Shown: positions 1-7,419 of the stretch, piece by piece
Layout of the letters: each line of letters starts with the position of its first letter
Position numbering within the stretch: position 1 is the stretch's first letter
Assembly: GCA_024709185.1 (NCBI GenBank)
Contig: JANJXE010000219.1
Span: 1 to 7,419 of the forward strand
Direction of reading: 5' to 3'
Origin: Paludibacter sp.
GTDB taxonomy: Bacteria > Bacteroidota > Bacteroidia > Bacteroidales > Paludibacteraceae
Length of the DNA: 7,419 nt
The notes under the pieces: model-generated
Database searches by the model: none
What the model was told of the DNA's origin: nothing
Seen by the model: the letters and a program-made list of their open reading frames with translations, nothing else
Position numbers and translations under genes: made by a program

Positions 1-1438
1 CTCTCCTTCGATAGGTGTACCACTCATCGGCCTCTCCAAACAATTCAATATGGCGCTCGGTCATAATTTTGGAACGTACTTCTTCTTTTGTAAGAGCCAA
101 TGACCAGTCAGCAGGACTTAACTCGTCGGCTTCGGCTACAAAATTTCCATTTCTGTCCCTGGCTCTGGCAAGTAATTCATTTATATATCCAATAGCCTCA
201 TCTTTTAAATTTATTTCATTCGCAGCTTCGGCCAGCAATAATAATACATCAGCATACCGCATATAAATAAAGTTACAACCCGAAGCTTCTGTTGTAGCCG
301 AACCATCGACGTATTTTTTGATAAAAGGATATTCTTTGTCGTCGTTATTCGCTTTCAAGGTTCCGTTTGCAGGAGTATTGGTGGTATTCGGGTAGATATT
401 CACCAATAGAGTTTTCGACTTATTAGCTAAATCAAATTTGGTATAGCTGGTATGCAAAAAAGTGGCATTGATACGCGGGTCGCCGGGATAAGTTGATGTG
501 AAAACATCGAAAGATGCTTTTGAAGGACGGGTTTTGCCCCATTGTGTTCCGCCGGTCGAATTCGGAATCAGCGATACTCCCAACGGTAAAGTTACATTGG
601 TGAGTTTTGAACTCAGAATGGTTTGTGAAAACTGAATTTCAAAAATCGACTCAGCGTTATTCTTGTTGTTGATATTGAACATATCGGTTAGTGGACGAAC
701 AAGTGAATATGCTTTACTTTCGTAAACCAGTTTTGCTGCATCGTATGCTTTTTTCCATTCGGCCGACGATTCGTTATTTCCGGCCATGGTTATATGTACT
801 TTTGCTTTTAATGCAGGAGCCGCAAATTTATGCGGACGACCTTTACTGTTTGACCCCGGTGCCGGTAGTTTTGCATATGCAGAATCCAGGTCGCTGATAA
901 TCTGACCATACACTGCCGCAGTTTCTGTACGACCAATATGAGCTTCAGTATAATTTTCAACGGGTTTTACTACCAGGGGCACGTTGCCAAATATACGTAC
1001 AAGATTAAAGTAAGTCATAGCCCGTATAAAATAGGCCTCACCCAAAATCCGGTTTTTATCAGTAAGTTCAATTTCACTTTGAGGCAGGTTTTTGATAATA
1101 TCATTGGCAATGCCGATGCTTTGATAAAAACTTGCATACATTTTTTCAGCATGCAACTCGTTTGCCTGAATCTGAAGCGATGTTAACTGCACCTCAGGAG
1201 ACCGCGTAGAAACCCAACCACCTGAAGTTACTGATAAGACGTGCATGTAGCGGTACCCAAAATAATCGTAGCCACCCAAACTGGCATAACAGCCATTCAA
1301 TACGGCATCGGCCGAAGCTGTTGATTCATAAGCTGAAATTTGGTCGAGGGCAGTAGTTGGCTGTTGTACCAAAAAGTCTTCGCATGATGTAAATGTAATT
1401 CCTGCAATAAGTAACAAGTAACTATATATTTTTTTCAT
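1..1438 (-). CDS. SusD/RagB family surface glycan-binding lipoprotein (3' end outside window)
   Basis: This is the outer-membrane, surface-exposed lipoprotein partner of the SusC transporter; family members bind glycan and close over the SusC barrel like a lid. The frame is open from the ATG at 1438-1436 to the left edge, giving 479 residues without a stop. Residues 1-18 form a lipoprotein signal peptide (MKKIYSYLLLIAGITFTS) and Cys19 is the lipidated residue, followed by the acidic, SusD-typical start CEDFL. The N-terminal SusD-like domain (PF14322 type) includes the helical motif GEAYFIRAMTYFNLVRIFG at 133-151. The C-terminal RagB/SusD domain (PF07980 type) shows RYADVLLLLAEAANE at 394-408 and ERHIELFGEADEWY at 461-474, which normally lies near the C-terminus, so perhaps 40-80 residues are missing. 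The start is fixed by the signal peptide and lies 20 nt after the susC stop. No strong Shine-Dalgarno is visible (AAGTAGA directly precedes the ATG). Ligand unknown. Confidence 0.96.
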   Translation of the reverse strand, partial: MKKIYSYLLLIAGITFTSCEDFLVQQPTTALDQISAYESTASADAVLNGCYASLGGYDYFGYRYMHVLSVTSGGWVSTRSPEVQLTSLQIQANELHAEKMYASFYQSIGIANDIIKNLPQSEIELTDKNRILGEAYFIRAMTYFNLVRIFGNVPLVVKPVENYTEAHIGRTETAAVYGQIISDLDSAYAKLPAPGSNSKGRPHKFAAPALKAKVHITMAGNNESSAEWKKAYDAAKLVYESKAYSLVRPLTDMFNINNKNNAESIFEIQFSQTILSSKLTNVTLPLGVSLIPNSTGGTQWGKTRPSKASFDVFTSTYPGDPRINATFLHTSYTKFDLANKSKTLLVNIYPNTTNTPANGTLKANNDDKEYPFIKKYVDGSATTEASGCNFIYMRYADVLLLLAEAANEINLKDEAIGYINELLARARDRNGNFVAEADELSPADWSLALTKEEVRSKIMTERHIELFGEADEWYTYRRR

Positions 1439-1458
1439 TCTACTTGATTTTTAAAGGA

Positions 1459-4400
1459 TTAAAAATTAGCAATTATACCAAATGTAAAGTTTCGCGACGA
1501 TGGATACGAAGTAAGGTCAACACCCATTCGGCTCACATCATTACTGAATGTGTTAACATCGGGGTCGAAACCACTGTAGCTGGTCAGTACAAATAAATTG
1601 GAGGCTGTAGCGCTGAATTGCAGCGAATTGATTGCTTTAATTGCAGGAAGCTTCAACAGATAGGAAAGTGTTACATTCGATAATCTCAGGTAACTACCAT
1701 CTTCGATTAACCGATCGGTGAAAATTGCAGTTGTCAGATATCCTAAGCGGGGATAGGTGTTGCTGCGGTTTTCCAATGTCCATGCCTGATAATAAGCATC
1801 TTTTCTAATGTTCTTATTCGAATTGGTAACGTCGGTTTCTTCAATCAGATTGGCATTTATGATGTCGTTTCCGTACACACCATTCATTACCACATCGAGT
1901 GAAAATTGTTTGTAGCTTGTGCTGATATTGAATCCATATATAAAATCAGGATTTGGGTCTCCGATAATGGTTTGGTCGAGTGCATTCACCACATTATCGC
2001 CATTCTGATCGATTAGTTTAACGTCACCCGGAACGATATGCGAACCATTATAGGTTAATTTTGTTGCCTGCGCATCGTATTCGTCTTTTTGCATAATCCC
2101 GTTGGTGGCATAGCCATAATATTGCCCGATGGAACTACCTTCAATAAAGATATTGACCGGATATTTCGAGTTGGTATTGTTCCCCAGATTATTACCTAAG
2201 TATCCCTTCACACCTTTAAGCATCCCAAAATCGCCGGGCGACATGCCGAGACTTAAAATTTGATTGCGCTGGAAACTGATATTTCCTGCTATATTTACTT
2301 TTAGCTTCTTATTGCGAACCACATCCGAATTGATGGTAATTTCCAGTCCGCGGTTACGAACGGTTCCGTTGTTGATCCACATTGACGATTTTCCCGACAA
2401 ATAGGGAATTGCTATTTCCTGCAACAAATCTTTTGTGTCTTTTTGATATACATCTACTGTCATGTTTATCAGTTGATTGAAAAGACCCAAATCGAATCCC
2501 AGGTTTATTTGTTCGGATGTTTCCCACTTTAAATCGGGATTGGCAATTACACCCGGAGCAATTCCCACCGCACTGGTTCCATCGGGATTCACGTAGTAGG
2601 TATTGTAGTAATTCATCAGGGTCTGATATGGGGCGATAGCCTGATTACCCACCTGTCCCCAACCTGCCCGCATTTTTAGGTTCGAAAGGGCTTCGATATC
2701 TTTCAGAAAGTTTTCCTGATTAGCCCTCCATGCAAATGCAAAAGAGGGGAAATAGCTGAAACGGTTGGCTGCTGAGAACTTGCTGCTGCCATCGGCACGA
2801 AATGTGGCCGTTAGTACATATTTGTCGGCATAATTGTATACGCCTCTTCCAAGAAGCGAAAAAAGTTCTTCGGCCTGTTCTCTGTAAACGTATGGATAAA
2901 GCACAGCAGCCTGTGAGATTCCTTTTGCACGTAGCGATTTCGAGAAGAAGTTTTCGCCTGTCAAACTGGTCGAAACAAGTTCCTTTTTGTTGTAAACTGT
3001 TCCCACCGTACCGCTAAGGTTATGTTTTTTAATTCTTTTATTGAATAAAAGTAATGCTTCGGCATTATAGGTCTTGTTATGAATACCGGCCAAACCCGCT
3101 TTGCCATTCACCTGTGCACCATTAAATATCTGTGTGCCATACCACAATGATCTGTATTTGGAACGGTCGATATAACCACCTTTGAGTTGTAACGTAATTC
3201 CCTTAGCTGGTTTATAACTCAGGGTCATATTGGTATTGAAGTTCCTGTCCTCACTGTCATCGTCATAATCGGTGAGCCAGGCATATGGACCTGTCAATTC
3301 TTCGCTGTAATCATCATCAGTTGCCTGCGCGTCAATTGGTTTAAACGAGATCATGTGGCGAACCAGACTACTACGGATATTAGCCAGTTTATCGGTACCC
3401 GAAGTCATGGTAGTATTCAGTTTACTATAAAAGGTGTTGATTTTGAAATTTAAGGAATTTGATATATCCTGATTCAGGTTTAAACGAACATCGGTTTGTT
3501 TAATCCCTGTTTTCTTAATTACTCCCTGATTGTTCAGGTATCCTGCAGCAAAATAATATGATGTGCTGTTCGATTTACCGCTCAGACTGATTCTGTGGTT
3601 TTGAGAAAAAGCATCTCTTGTAACTTCGTCCTGCCAGTTAACCGGAATAACTCCATCCATGGTTTTAAGAGTTCCACCCTGAGTTACAAATGCATTGGTG
3701 AAACCAATATATTCTTCGGTAGAAAGTACCGGAATTTTCTTTGAAATAACCGAACGTGTTACAATAGAACTAGCCACAATCTTTGGTTTTGTGGCCTGCC
3801 CCTGTTTTGTAGTGATGAGAATAACACCATTAGCACCCTGTGAGCCATAAATAGCAGTGGCTGAAGCATCTTTCAATACTTCAATGCTTTCAATATCCTG
3901 AGGACTGATTTGTGAAAGGGGATTTTGCGAATCCATCAGCGAATTTCCACCTCCATTGCCGGCACTCATCGGGTCGATGGTTTCATCCATGGAAATGATA
4001 TTCCCATCGACCACATAAAGAGGAGAATTATCGCCCCGCAACGAACCTGCTCCACGAATGCGTACATTTACAGCACCACCCGGAGCCGCGCTACCTGTGG
4101 TAACATTTAAACCGGCTGCCTTGCCCTGAAGCATTTTATCCACACTGGTGGTTCGTGCTAGTTCATCCTCTTTTGCCTTAATCGATACTACTGAACCTGT
4201 AAGATCGCTTTTTCGCATGGTTCCGTATCCCACTACTACAACTTCTTCCAGGTTTTGTGTGTCTTCTGAAAGTTCAACAGTAATTTGAGTCTGACCATCC
4301 AGCTTCACATCCTTTTTTTGATAACCAACATATGAAACCGTAAAGACAGAGGTCTTTATGTTCTGAACATTGATTGAGAAATTTCCGTCGAGATCGGTAA

Positions 4401-4548
4401 CAGTTCCTGTAGATGATCCCTTAATTACTACAGATGCTCCAATAATTGGCTCTTTGGTTTTCTGATCAATAACAGTACCTTTGACTTGTCCTGTCATTGC
4501 AGAAACGTGTAATAACAATGTCAACAATAAAAATAATCCTTGTCTCAT
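1459..4548 (-). CDS. SusC/RagA family TonB-linked outer membrane transporter
   Basis: This complete protein of 1029 residues, normal for the family, is the outer-membrane TonB-dependent importer of the oligosaccharide handled with the adjacent SusD. Residues 1 to about 21 are a signal peptide (MRQGLFLLLTLLLHVSAM). Residues 22-97 are a carboxypeptidase-regulatory-like beta-sandwich (starts VKGTVIDQKTKEPIIGASVV). A TonB-box-like stretch EEVVVVGYGT lies at 101-110. The plug domain spans about 112-250, with the SusC/RagA signatures NSPLYVVDGN (174-183) and EVLKDASATAIYGSQGANGV (223-242). The rest is a beta barrel ending in Phe (IIANF), as usual for outer-membrane barrels. An in-frame ATG exists 17 codons upstream (4599), but the signal peptide begins cleanly at 4548, so that start is chosen. 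There is no STN (secretin/TonB N-terminal) domain, which in this family goes with anti-sigma signalling; its absence fits control by the neighbouring HTCS. It very likely shares a transcript with susD. Substrate not inferable. Confidence 0.97.
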   Translation of the reverse strand: MRQGLFLLLTLLLHVSAMTGQVKGTVIDQKTKEPIIGASVVIKGSSTGTVTDLDGNFSINVQNIKTSVFTVSYVGYQKKDVKLDGQTQITVELSEDTQNLEEVVVVGYGTMRKSDLTGSVVSIKAKEDELARTTSVDKMLQGKAAGLNVTTGSAAPGGAVNVRIRGAGSLRGDNSPLYVVDGNIISMDETIDPMSAGNGGGNSLMDSQNPLSQISPQDIESIEVLKDASATAIYGSQGANGVILITTKQGQATKPKIVASSIVTRSVISKKIPVLSTEEYIGFTNAFVTQGGTLKTMDGVIPVNWQDEVTRDAFSQNHRISLSGKSNSTSYYFAAGYLNNQGVIKKTGIKQTDVRLNLNQDISNSLNFKINTFYSKLNTTMTSGTDKLANIRSSLVRHMISFKPIDAQATDDDYSEELTGPYAWLTDYDDDSEDRNFNTNMTLSYKPAKGITLQLKGGYIDRSKYRSLWYGTQIFNGAQVNGKAGLAGIHNKTYNAEALLLFNKRIKKHNLSGTVGTVYNKKELVSTSLTGENFFSKSLRAKGISQAAVLYPYVYREQAEELFSLLGRGVYNYADKYVLTATFRADGSSKFSAANRFSYFPSFAFAWRANQENFLKDIEALSNLKMRAGWGQVGNQAIAPYQTLMNYYNTYYVNPDGTSAVGIAPGVIANPDLKWETSEQINLGFDLGLFNQLINMTVDVYQKDTKDLLQEIAIPYLSGKSSMWINNGTVRNRGLEITINSDVVRNKKLKVNIAGNISFQRNQILSLGMSPGDFGMLKGVKGYLGNNLGNNTNSKYPVNIFIEGSSIGQYYGYATNGIMQKDEYDAQATKLTYNGSHIVPGDVKLIDQNGDNVVNALDQTIIGDPNPDFIYGFNISTSYKQFSLDVVMNGVYGNDIINANLIEETDVTNSNKNIRKDAYYQAWTLENRSNTYPRLGYLTTAIFTDRLIEDGSYLRLSNVTLSYLLKLPAIKAINSLQFSATASNLFVLTSYSGFDPDVNTFSNDVSRMGVDLTSYPSSRNFTFGIIANF

Positions 4549-4639
4549 GCTTATTAGTTTTTGTAAGTGTATTATTTTAAAGTTAATTAAATGATGCAAT
4601 ACCTTTTATGTAAGCCACGGTAAAAGTACTACAAGTCAT

Positions 4640-4658
4640 AAAACGGGTGGTTCGTTTT
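4640..4658 (-). repeat. Small inverted repeat in the susC leader
   Basis: AAAACG (4640-4645) and CGTTTT (4653-4658) form a perfect 6-bp inverted repeat around a 7-nt centre, GGTGGTT on the plus strand. If the predicted promoter is right, it lies about 10-30 nt into the susC leader RNA, where it could form a short weak hairpin with loop AACCACC. It could equally be a DNA operator half-site pair or chance. It is too weak, and its following T run too short, to call a terminator. Confidence 0.35.
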
Positions 4659-4674
4659 CTGTTTTATTTGGTTT

Positions 4675-4706
4675 CAAAATTAGTAGCAATAAAATCATCT
4701 TTCATT
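4675..4706 (-). promoter_or_regulatory. Candidate susCD promoter with Bacteroidota-type -7 element
   Basis: Minus-strand TAATTTTG (4682-4675) matches the Bacteroidota -7 consensus TAnnTTTG exactly, and it is the only exact match I found on the minus strand of the intergenic region. At the expected distance upstream (20-nt spacer) lies AATG (4706-4703), a poor match to the -33 TTTG, which would suit an activator-dependent promoter. Transcription would start near 4668-4670, leaving a leader of about 120 nt before the susC ATG. It lies downstream of the HTCS terminator and so could drive susC and susD on their own. An 8-bp degenerate match in AT-rich DNA can arise by chance, hence moderate confidence. 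Confidence 0.55.
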
Positions 4707-4715
4707 TACAATGTA
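4707..4715 (-). promoter_or_regulatory. Possible operator palindrome next to the susC -33 region
   Basis: TACATTGTA (minus strand; TACA, one centre base, TGTA) abuts the weak -33 box of the candidate susC promoter, at roughly -37 to -46 from the predicted start. That is where an activator such as the AraC-type output domain of the upstream HTCS would be expected to touch RNA polymerase. Only 4 bp per arm match, so this is a positional suggestion; HTCS sites are often direct rather than inverted repeats. Confidence 0.2.
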
Positions 4716-4740
4716 TTAAAGTAAGAAAAATCAACATCTT

Positions 4741-4772
4741 AAAAAAATAACCGACGAAATGCGCCGGTTATT
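4741..4772 (-). terminator. Intrinsic terminator of the HTCS gene
   Basis: On the minus strand, 14 nt after the HTCS TAG stop, AATAACCG (4772-4765) pairs with CGGTTATT (4753-4746). A G-U pair (4764/4754) and two C/G pairs (4763-4762 with 4756-4755) extend this to an 11-bp stem closed by the 5-nt loop CATTT. The 3' arm runs straight into a tract of seven T (4747-4741), two of them within the stem. On the plus strand no T tract follows the hairpin, so it should work only for the minus-strand gene. It separates the HTCS transcript from susCD. The pairing is seen directly; termination is inferred. Confidence 0.85.
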
Positions 4773-4786
4773 CATATGTTGACTGC

Positions 4787-7419
4787 CTACTCATTGTGCG
4801 TTTCATCTAAAAATCCTTCTTCTCTTTTTTCTTTCTCAATAAAGGTGGATGGAGAGATGCCGTAATATTTTTTAAATGCAGTACTAAAGTATTTTGCGTT
4901 CGGAAATCCAATCAGATAAGCGATTTCGCTGATGCTGTATTTTTTATCACGTAACAGATCCGCAGCTTTATTCATTTTAATGTCACGAATGAAATCTTTA
5001 GGATTTTGACCGGTAAGTGATTTTACTTTCTTGAAAAATACCGATCGACTCATGGCCATTTCACACGATAAGTCATCAATATTAAATTCTTCATTGGTGA
5101 TGTTCTTTTCGACTAATTCGACAAGTTTTTTCATAAATGTCTTATTTAAGTCGTTAAGCTGAGTACTTTCGTTCAATGAAACAGATTTATCAATGTATTT
5201 TTTTCTGTAATTTGCTCTGTTGTTGAATATTGTATTTATTTTACTTTCAAGTATCAGCATGTCAAAGGGCTTGGTTATGTAATCGTCGGCTCCCAGATTC
5301 AGGCCTTTTACCACATCTTCGCGATCGGATAGTGAGGACAAAAGAATTAACGGAATATGGCAGGTCGAAATGTTCGATTTAATCTTCTCACACAATTCAA
5401 ATCCATTCATTACGGGCATGAGGATGTCGGACAATATTAGCTCCGGACTTTCTTTTTCCAGCAGATGCAGTGCTTCAATACCATTTGCCGCTTCAAAAAC
5501 CTGGTATTTTTTTCTTAGCATTTTAGCCAGATAGGTTCTTAAATCATCATTATCTTCCACCAGCAATATTTGCATCATTGCTGTATTATGATCAATTTCC
5601 GATTGATCACTGTCTAGTTCCTTGTTTATCAATTGTTTTAATTCTTCTTCACGATAATCGTCTTTTTGGGATGGAATTTCAATACTAAATGTACTTCCTA
5701 CGTTTTCTGAACTTAAAAAACTGATTTTTCCTTTGTGTAATTCGACTAACTTCTTTGTAAACATTAATCCAATACCAGTTCCAATTTCATAGGAGTCTGA
5801 TGTGTTATCTGCTCTGAAAAACGACTCAAAAAGTTTTTCCTGCGATTTGGAAGGAATGCCAATTCCATTATCACTTATTCTGATAATTAGTTTTGAGGAG
5901 TTTTCAATCCGAACTATAATCTGACCTCCTTTTTGTGTATATTTTATTGCATTAGTAAGCAGGTTTTCAATCATTATCTGAACTTTAGCTCTGTCGATCC
6001 AAACTTTAATGTCTGATGTTATAACGTCTCCCTTTTTTAAATCAATCCCTTTTGAATTTGCAAGGTAGATAAAGTTGTTTAAAATGTTGTCAATAAAGAC
6101 ATTCAGGTAAGTTTCTTCAACCAATAAAGTCATTGCTTCTGCTTCAATCTTCTGAAAATCTAAAAGTTGGGTTACCATTCCAAAGAGTTTATCAGTATTC
6201 TTTCGGGCCAGCTCCAGGGCCGATCTTCCTTCTTGTGTAAGGTTTTCATTGTCAATTTCATTTAAAGGAGCTTTGATAAGAGTTATTGGTGTGCGAATTT
6301 CATGTGCAAGGGATACGAAAAATTTAATTTTCCGCTGTGTAAATCGATTGTCAACCTTATTAATCCAAAATCTGATAATGAAATAGGTTAACCAAAGAAG
6401 GAACGCGAAATAAATCAACTTTGCGTAAATGCTTGCCCAAAAAGGTGGTTGCTTAATAATCTCAATGGTACGAATTTCACTTTCCATATTTGTGTCGATC
6501 CTGAGTGCTTTTACCATGAAGGTGTATTTTCCTGTAGGTAAATTGGTATAAACTGCCTTGTGTTCTGTTGAAGGCTGATTCCAGTCTTTTTCGAAGCCGT
6601 CCAGTTTCCAGCTGTATAATGTTCGCCCCTGATTTGCAATATCGAGGTTGATAAAGTCAAGTGAAAATGTATGTTGATTATAAGTTAGTTTTATTTCACT
6701 GGTCTCATCTATTGATTTAGTAAGTGGAGATTTTACAGAGTTTGCATTCATTTTCTCATAAAATAAATAAAATCCCTTTATGCGAAGATTAAAATCAGGA
6801 CTTTCTCGATTGGCAAGATTGCCCGGAGAAATCTCATTTGCTCCCATAGGTGTTCCAAAAATCAGATTTCCAGACTTTAATCTGCAATACGACAAAAAAT
6901 TAAATGAATTATTTGATAATCCATCAAATTCAAAATAGGTAGTTATACTTCCGGTTTTCGTATTTAAGCAGTTTAATCCATTCTCTGTGCTTATCCATAA
7001 TTTTCCGGTGTTATCATACAGCATACCGTATATATAATTTGATGATAGACCCGTTTTTTTGGAATGTATAGTTACTTTCTGATCACTTATATTATAATTT
7101 ATCAATCCATATCCTTCTGTGCCAATCCAAATAACATTATCATTCGAGGTGTCCTGAATAATATTATTAATAAACGGATATGAAATAATGTCTTCTGCAT
7201 ATTTATCTTTTTTTAAGTCAAGCAATCTGATAACATCTGTTTCTTTATTAATAATATAAACTCCTTTGTAAGTGGCCAGATACATATCAGTGTTATGGTG
7301 TAATATTTTTATTACGCCATCAACATTGAATATCTTAAAATTGCCAGTGTCAGGACTATATCGCATTAACCGGTTAACCGAGCTACCTATCCAAACAGCA
7401 CCATCAGAATCTTCGTTAA
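4787..7419 (-). CDS. Hybrid two-component system regulator (HTCS: propeller sensor, kinase, receiver, AraC output), N-terminus outside window
   Basis: This one-protein signalling system normally activates the adjacent PUL on binding an oligosaccharide. The frame stays open past the internal Met codon at 7366-7364 to the right edge, and the upstream residues (GAVWIGSSVNRL) are propeller sequence, so 876 residues are visible and several hundred are missing; HTCS proteins are usually about 1300-1400 residues. Numbered from that Met: Reg_prop blades to about 190 (VIWIGTEGYGLINY, KLWISTENGLNCL); Y_Y_Y domain 225-305 (LYSWKLDGFEKDW); one membrane helix 313-334; HisKA with phospho-acceptor His355 (SLAHEIRTPITLI); HATPase with N box IENLLTNAIKYT (466-477, Asn472), G1 DNGIGIP (499-505) and G2 GTGIGL (529-534); receiver 598-715 with acidic E604/D605, phospho-Asp647 (LSDILMPVMNG), Ser677 and Lys699 (ITKPF); AraC-type double helix-turn-helix 748-846 (ISEIAYLIGFPNAKYFSTAF). 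All catalytic residues looked for are present, so it should be active. It ends with TAG and its own terminator. Confidence 0.96.
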   Translation of the reverse strand, partial: NEDSDGAVWIGSSVNRLMRYSPDTGNFKIFNVDGVIKILHHNTDMYLATYKGVYIINKETDVIRLLDLKKDKYAEDIISYPFINNIIQDTSNDNVIWIGTEGYGLINYNISDQKVTIHSKKTGLSSNYIYGMLYDNTGKLWISTENGLNCLNTKTGSITTYFEFDGLSNNSFNFLSYCRLKSGNLIFGTPMGANEISPGNLANRESPDFNLRIKGFYLFYEKMNANSVKSPLTKSIDETSEIKLTYNQHTFSLDFINLDIANQGRTLYSWKLDGFEKDWNQPSTEHKAVYTNLPTGKYTFMVKALRIDTNMESEIRTIEIIKQPPFWASIYAKLIYFAFLLWLTYFIIRFWINKVDNRFTQRKIKFFVSLAHEIRTPITLIKAPLNEIDNENLTQEGRSALELARKNTDKLFGMVTQLLDFQKIEAEAMTLLVEETYLNVFIDNILNNFIYLANSKGIDLKKGDVITSDIKVWIDRAKVQIMIENLLTNAIKYTQKGGQIIVRIENSSKLIIRISDNGIGIPSKSQEKLFESFFRADNTSDSYEIGTGIGLMFTKKLVELHKGKISFLSSENVGSTFSIEIPSQKDDYREEELKQLINKELDSDQSEIDHNTAMMQILLVEDNDDLRTYLAKMLRKKYQVFEAANGIEALHLLEKESPELILSDILMPVMNGFELCEKIKSNISTCHIPLILLSSLSDREDVVKGLNLGADDYITKPFDMLILESKINTIFNNRANYRKKYIDKSVSLNESTQLNDLNKTFMKKLVELVEKNITNEEFNIDDLSCEMAMSRSVFFKKVKSLTGQNPKDFIRDIKMNKAADLLRDKKYSISEIAYLIGFPNAKYFSTAFKKYYGISPSTFIEKEKREEGFLDETHNE

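Noticed and set aside
15..1186. Three short plus-strand open frames (15-266, 691-897, 938-1186) opposite susD
   Set aside because: They lie wholly antisense to a well-conserved SusD reading frame, have no recognisable domain and no upstream signals.
1439..1458. Possible separate promoter or terminator between susC and susD
   Set aside because: The gap is only 20 nt, with no hairpin and no TAnnTTTG element, so the two genes are best read as one transcript.
2802..4110. Short plus-strand open frames at 2802-3017 and 3925-4110
   Set aside because: Both are antisense to the SusC barrel and plug coding sequence, and their translations look like random shadow peptides.
4583..4592. TTAATTAA palindrome in the susC leader
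   Set aside because: A pure A/T octamer palindrome is expected by chance in such AT-rich DNA, and nothing around it supports a function.
4549..4599. Upstream ATG at 4599 as the susC start
   Set aside because: It would add 17 residues (MHHLINFKIIHLQKLIS) in front of an otherwise complete signal peptide that begins at the ATG at 4548.
7364..7366. ATG at 7366 as the true HTCS start
   Set aside because: The frame continues without a stop to the window edge and encodes propeller sequence (AVWIGSS), so this Met is internal.

Overview
The window is a fragment of a Bacteroidota polysaccharide/glycan utilization locus (PUL). The evidence is a SusC/RagA-type TonB-dependent transporter next to a SusD-type surface lipoprotein, a hybrid two-component system (HTCS) regulator immediately upstream, a Bacteroidota-type -7 promoter element (TAnnTTTG), and start codons without strong Shine-Dalgarno sequences. 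GC content is moderate and uneven. A free-living or environmental member of the Bacteroidales/Marinilabiliales would fit, but the sequence does not settle genus or family.

All genes are on the minus strand, so transcription reads from right to left. From the right edge: the 3' part of an HTCS gene (7419 to 4787, start outside the window), an intergenic region of 238 bp (4786 to 4549), a complete susC-like gene (4548 to 1459), a gap of 20 bp, and a susD-like gene (1438 to the left edge, 3' end outside the window). The intergenic region holds an intrinsic terminator just after the HTCS stop codon (4741-4772), then a candidate promoter for susCD (-7 element at 4675-4682), then a leader of about 120 nt containing a small inverted repeat (4640-4658). 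The regulator and the transport pair therefore look like separate transcription units.

Working model, from family knowledge: the periplasmic propeller of the HTCS senses an oligosaccharide released from the target glycan. Signal passes through one membrane helix to the histidine kinase, then the receiver, then the AraC-type DNA-binding domain, all in one polypeptide, which activates the susC promoter. SusD captures glycan at the cell surface and acts as a lid on the SusC barrel, and SusC imports it using TonB energy. No glycoside hydrolase, lyase or sulfatase lies in the window, so the substrate cannot be inferred.

I saw no RNA gene, CRISPR array, insertion sequence or attachment site. The window looks like a conventional HTCS-controlled PUL, and I found no convincing new system. 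The more interesting points are the layout of the susC control region, a short membrane-to-kinase linker in the HTCS, and a marked GC difference between the HTCS sensor part and susD.
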